Positions 13,082 to 14,282 of a DNA stretch of 14,282 nucleotides are shown here, piece by piece. Position 1 is the stretch's first letter. Every line of letters begins with the position of its first letter. The stretch comes from CAMEON01 sp964427175. GTDB taxonomy: Bacteria > Bacillota > Clostridia > Oscillospirales > CAG-272. Where the stretch lies: NCBI GenBank assembly GCA_964427175.1, contig CAYRTP010000049.1, positions 1 through 14,282 of the forward strand. The letters are read 5' to 3'. Position numbers and translations under genes: made by a program. Under the pieces are notes generated by a model, which was not told the DNA's origin, made no database searches, and saw nothing but the letters and a program-made list of their open reading frames with translations.

Positions 13082-14282
13082 TTACATATTCTGGTACATC
13101 TCCATGTACTTCTCGGCGGAGGCATCCCAGGAGAAGTCGGAGGTGAGGGCGCGGAAGCGGAGGGCGGCGAACTTCTCGGGCTCCTTCTCATAGAGATCCA
13201 GAGCGGCGCAGGTGCGCTCCTCCAGCTCGGAGGCCTCGTAGTTGGCGAAGGTGAAGCCGTTACCGAAGGCACCTTCCTCGTTCTCGTAGTAGGGCTTGAT
13301 GGAGTCATACAGACCGCCGGTCTCGCGGACTACGGGAATGGTACCGTAGCGGCAGGCGATCATCTGGGACAGACCGCAGGGCTCGGAGCGGGAGGGCATC
13401 AGGAAGATATCGGCGGCGGCGTAGATCTTCTTGGAGAGGGCGCGGTTGTAGGTGATGAAGGCGCGGACTCTCTCGGGGAAGTCAGCCTCCAGCTGCTTGA
13501 AGTAGTTCTCAAACTGAGCCTCACCGGTACCCAGGACCACGAACTGGGCCTTGGGATGGATCTCCAGCACGTGGCGGAGCATACCCGAAATGATGTCGAT
13601 ACCCTTATGGGAAGCCAGGCGGGAGATGACGGCCATGATGGGCGCGTCAGCATCCTCGGGCAGACCGTACTCACGCTGGAAGGCCAGCTTGTCCCGGGTC
13701 TTACCGCTTACGTCATCGGCGGTGAACTCGAAGGGGATCTCCTTATCGTCGGCGGGGTTGTAGTAGATCTGATCGATACCGTTGAGGATACCGCTGACCT
13801 TACGGCTGTGGCGGGCCAGGATGAAGTGCAGGCGGTGGGAGTAGGCGGGGGTCATGATCTCCTGGGCGTAGGTGGGGGACACGGTGGTGACGCGGTCGGC
13901 GCACTCCACGGCGGCCTTGGCCAGGTTGATGCATCCGTCATAGGCCATCAGGGTGTAATACTCGGGGCGGATATCGAACACGTCCTGGAGGGAAGCGAAG
14001 TCATACTGACCCTGGTACTCGATGTTGTGGATGGTGAACACCGTCTTGATGGCGGCGTAGCTGTCATTGCGGTAGCCGAACTCGGTCTTCAGGTAGACCA
14101 CGGCCAGGGCGGACTGCCAATCGTTGGCGTGGAGGATGTCGGGATAGTAATCCAGCTTCTCCATCATCTCCAGCACGGCGCGGCAGAAGTAGGCGTAACG
14201 CTCGCCGTCATCGTAGTGGCCGTAGAGGGCACCGCGCTTGAAGTAGTACTCGTTATCCACGAAGTAGAAGGTCACGCCGTCC
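13082..14282 (-). CDS. glgA: Glycogen synthase, ADP-glucose type (5' end outside window)
   Basis: The enzyme extends alpha-1,4-glucan chains from a nucleotide sugar, normally ADP-glucose in bacteria (GT5). About 399 codons are visible, the C-terminal part of a protein of usual length near 475; the frame is open at the window edge (DGVTFYFVDNEYYFKRG). Visible landmarks are ILHANDWQSALAVVYLK, FTIHNIEYQGQ, the linker ILNGIDQIYYNP that precedes the C-terminal Rossmann domain, AVISRLASHKG (sugar-nucleotide site), and SRSEPCGLSQ (13373-13390), with the catalytic Glu, ending in VRETGGLYDS. The start codon, ribosome binding site and promoter lie to the right of the window. It is convergent with the GH13 gene and opposite to glgP. 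Confidence 0.96.
   Translation of the reverse strand, partial: DGVTFYFVDNEYYFKRGALYGHYDDGERYAYFCRAVLEMMEKLDYYPDILHANDWQSALAVVYLKTEFGYRNDSYAAIKTVFTIHNIEYQGQYDFASLQDVFDIRPEYYTLMAYDGCINLAKAAVECADRVTTVSPTYAQEIMTPAYSHRLHFILARHSRKVSGILNGIDQIYYNPADDKEIPFEFTADDVSGKTRDKLAFQREYGLPEDADAPIMAVISRLASHKGIDIISGMLRHVLEIHPKAQFVVLGTGEAQFENYFKQLEADFPERVRAFITYNRALSKKIYAAADIFLMPSRSEPCGLSQMIACRYGTIPVVRETGGLYDSIKPYYENEEGAFGNGFTFANYEASELEERTCAALDLYEKEPEKFAALRFRALTSDFSWDASAEKYMEMYQNM

Overview
The window looks like part of a chromosome from an anaerobic, gut-type member of the Clostridia (Bacillota), possibly an Oscillospirales-like lineage. Supports for this are a Bacillus-type pyrimidine-nucleoside phosphorylase, a DUF4830-type protein, a lipoprotein-anchored amino-acid ABC importer, AGGAGG-type ribosome binding sites, GTG and TTG starts, and near-consensus sigma-A promoters in AT-rich gaps between GC-rich genes. 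The lineage call is inference from gene style; there is no rRNA to confirm it.

Layout. (1) 1-871: an AT-rich, minus-strand GNAT acetyltransferase gene, shorter than expected, unlike its GC-rich surroundings. Its long leader holds a 143-bp MITE-like inverted-repeat element, with a possible extended -10 promoter upstream. (2) 872-3552: a minus-strand unit of DUF4830 protein, cytidine deaminase and pyrimidine-nucleoside phosphorylase, starting from a perfect TTGACA-17-TATAAT promoter. The deaminase and phosphorylase act in succession in pyrimidine nucleoside salvage. Just after each of these two stop codons lies the same cassette: identical flanks around a 30-nt palindrome whose sequence differs completely between the copies. 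(3) 3553-6234: a divergent plus-strand polar amino-acid importer (lipoprotein, permease, ATPase). Overlapping ARG-box-like palindromes lie at its start site and an attenuator-like hairpin follows the lipoprotein gene. (4) 6235-6628: a repeat-rich gap with a 24-bp inverted repeat. (5) 6629-9128: glycogen phosphorylase with its own intrinsic terminator. (6) 9129-9659: a gene-free stretch with two short tandem repeats, ending in a perfect consensus promoter. (7) 9660-11615: a GH13 enzyme of the neopullulanase/cyclomaltodextrinase type. (8) 11616-11866: a convergent junction with two strong terminator hairpins. (9) 11867-14282, minus strand: a 5'-truncated glycogen synthase gene followed by two uncharacterised genes.

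How it fits together. The right half is an alpha-glucan region: synthase builds the polymer, phosphorylase shortens it to glucose-1-phosphate, and the GH13 enzyme hydrolyses oligosaccharides or branches. Synthesis and breakdown genes are on opposite strands, so they can be controlled separately. The left half covers nucleoside salvage and amino-acid uptake. I do not see a CRISPR array, a transposase, a tRNA or an obvious defence system. The most unusual signals are the intergenic structured repeats, above all the variable-stem, constant-flank cassette behind the two salvage genes, and the two unknown genes behind glycogen synthase.
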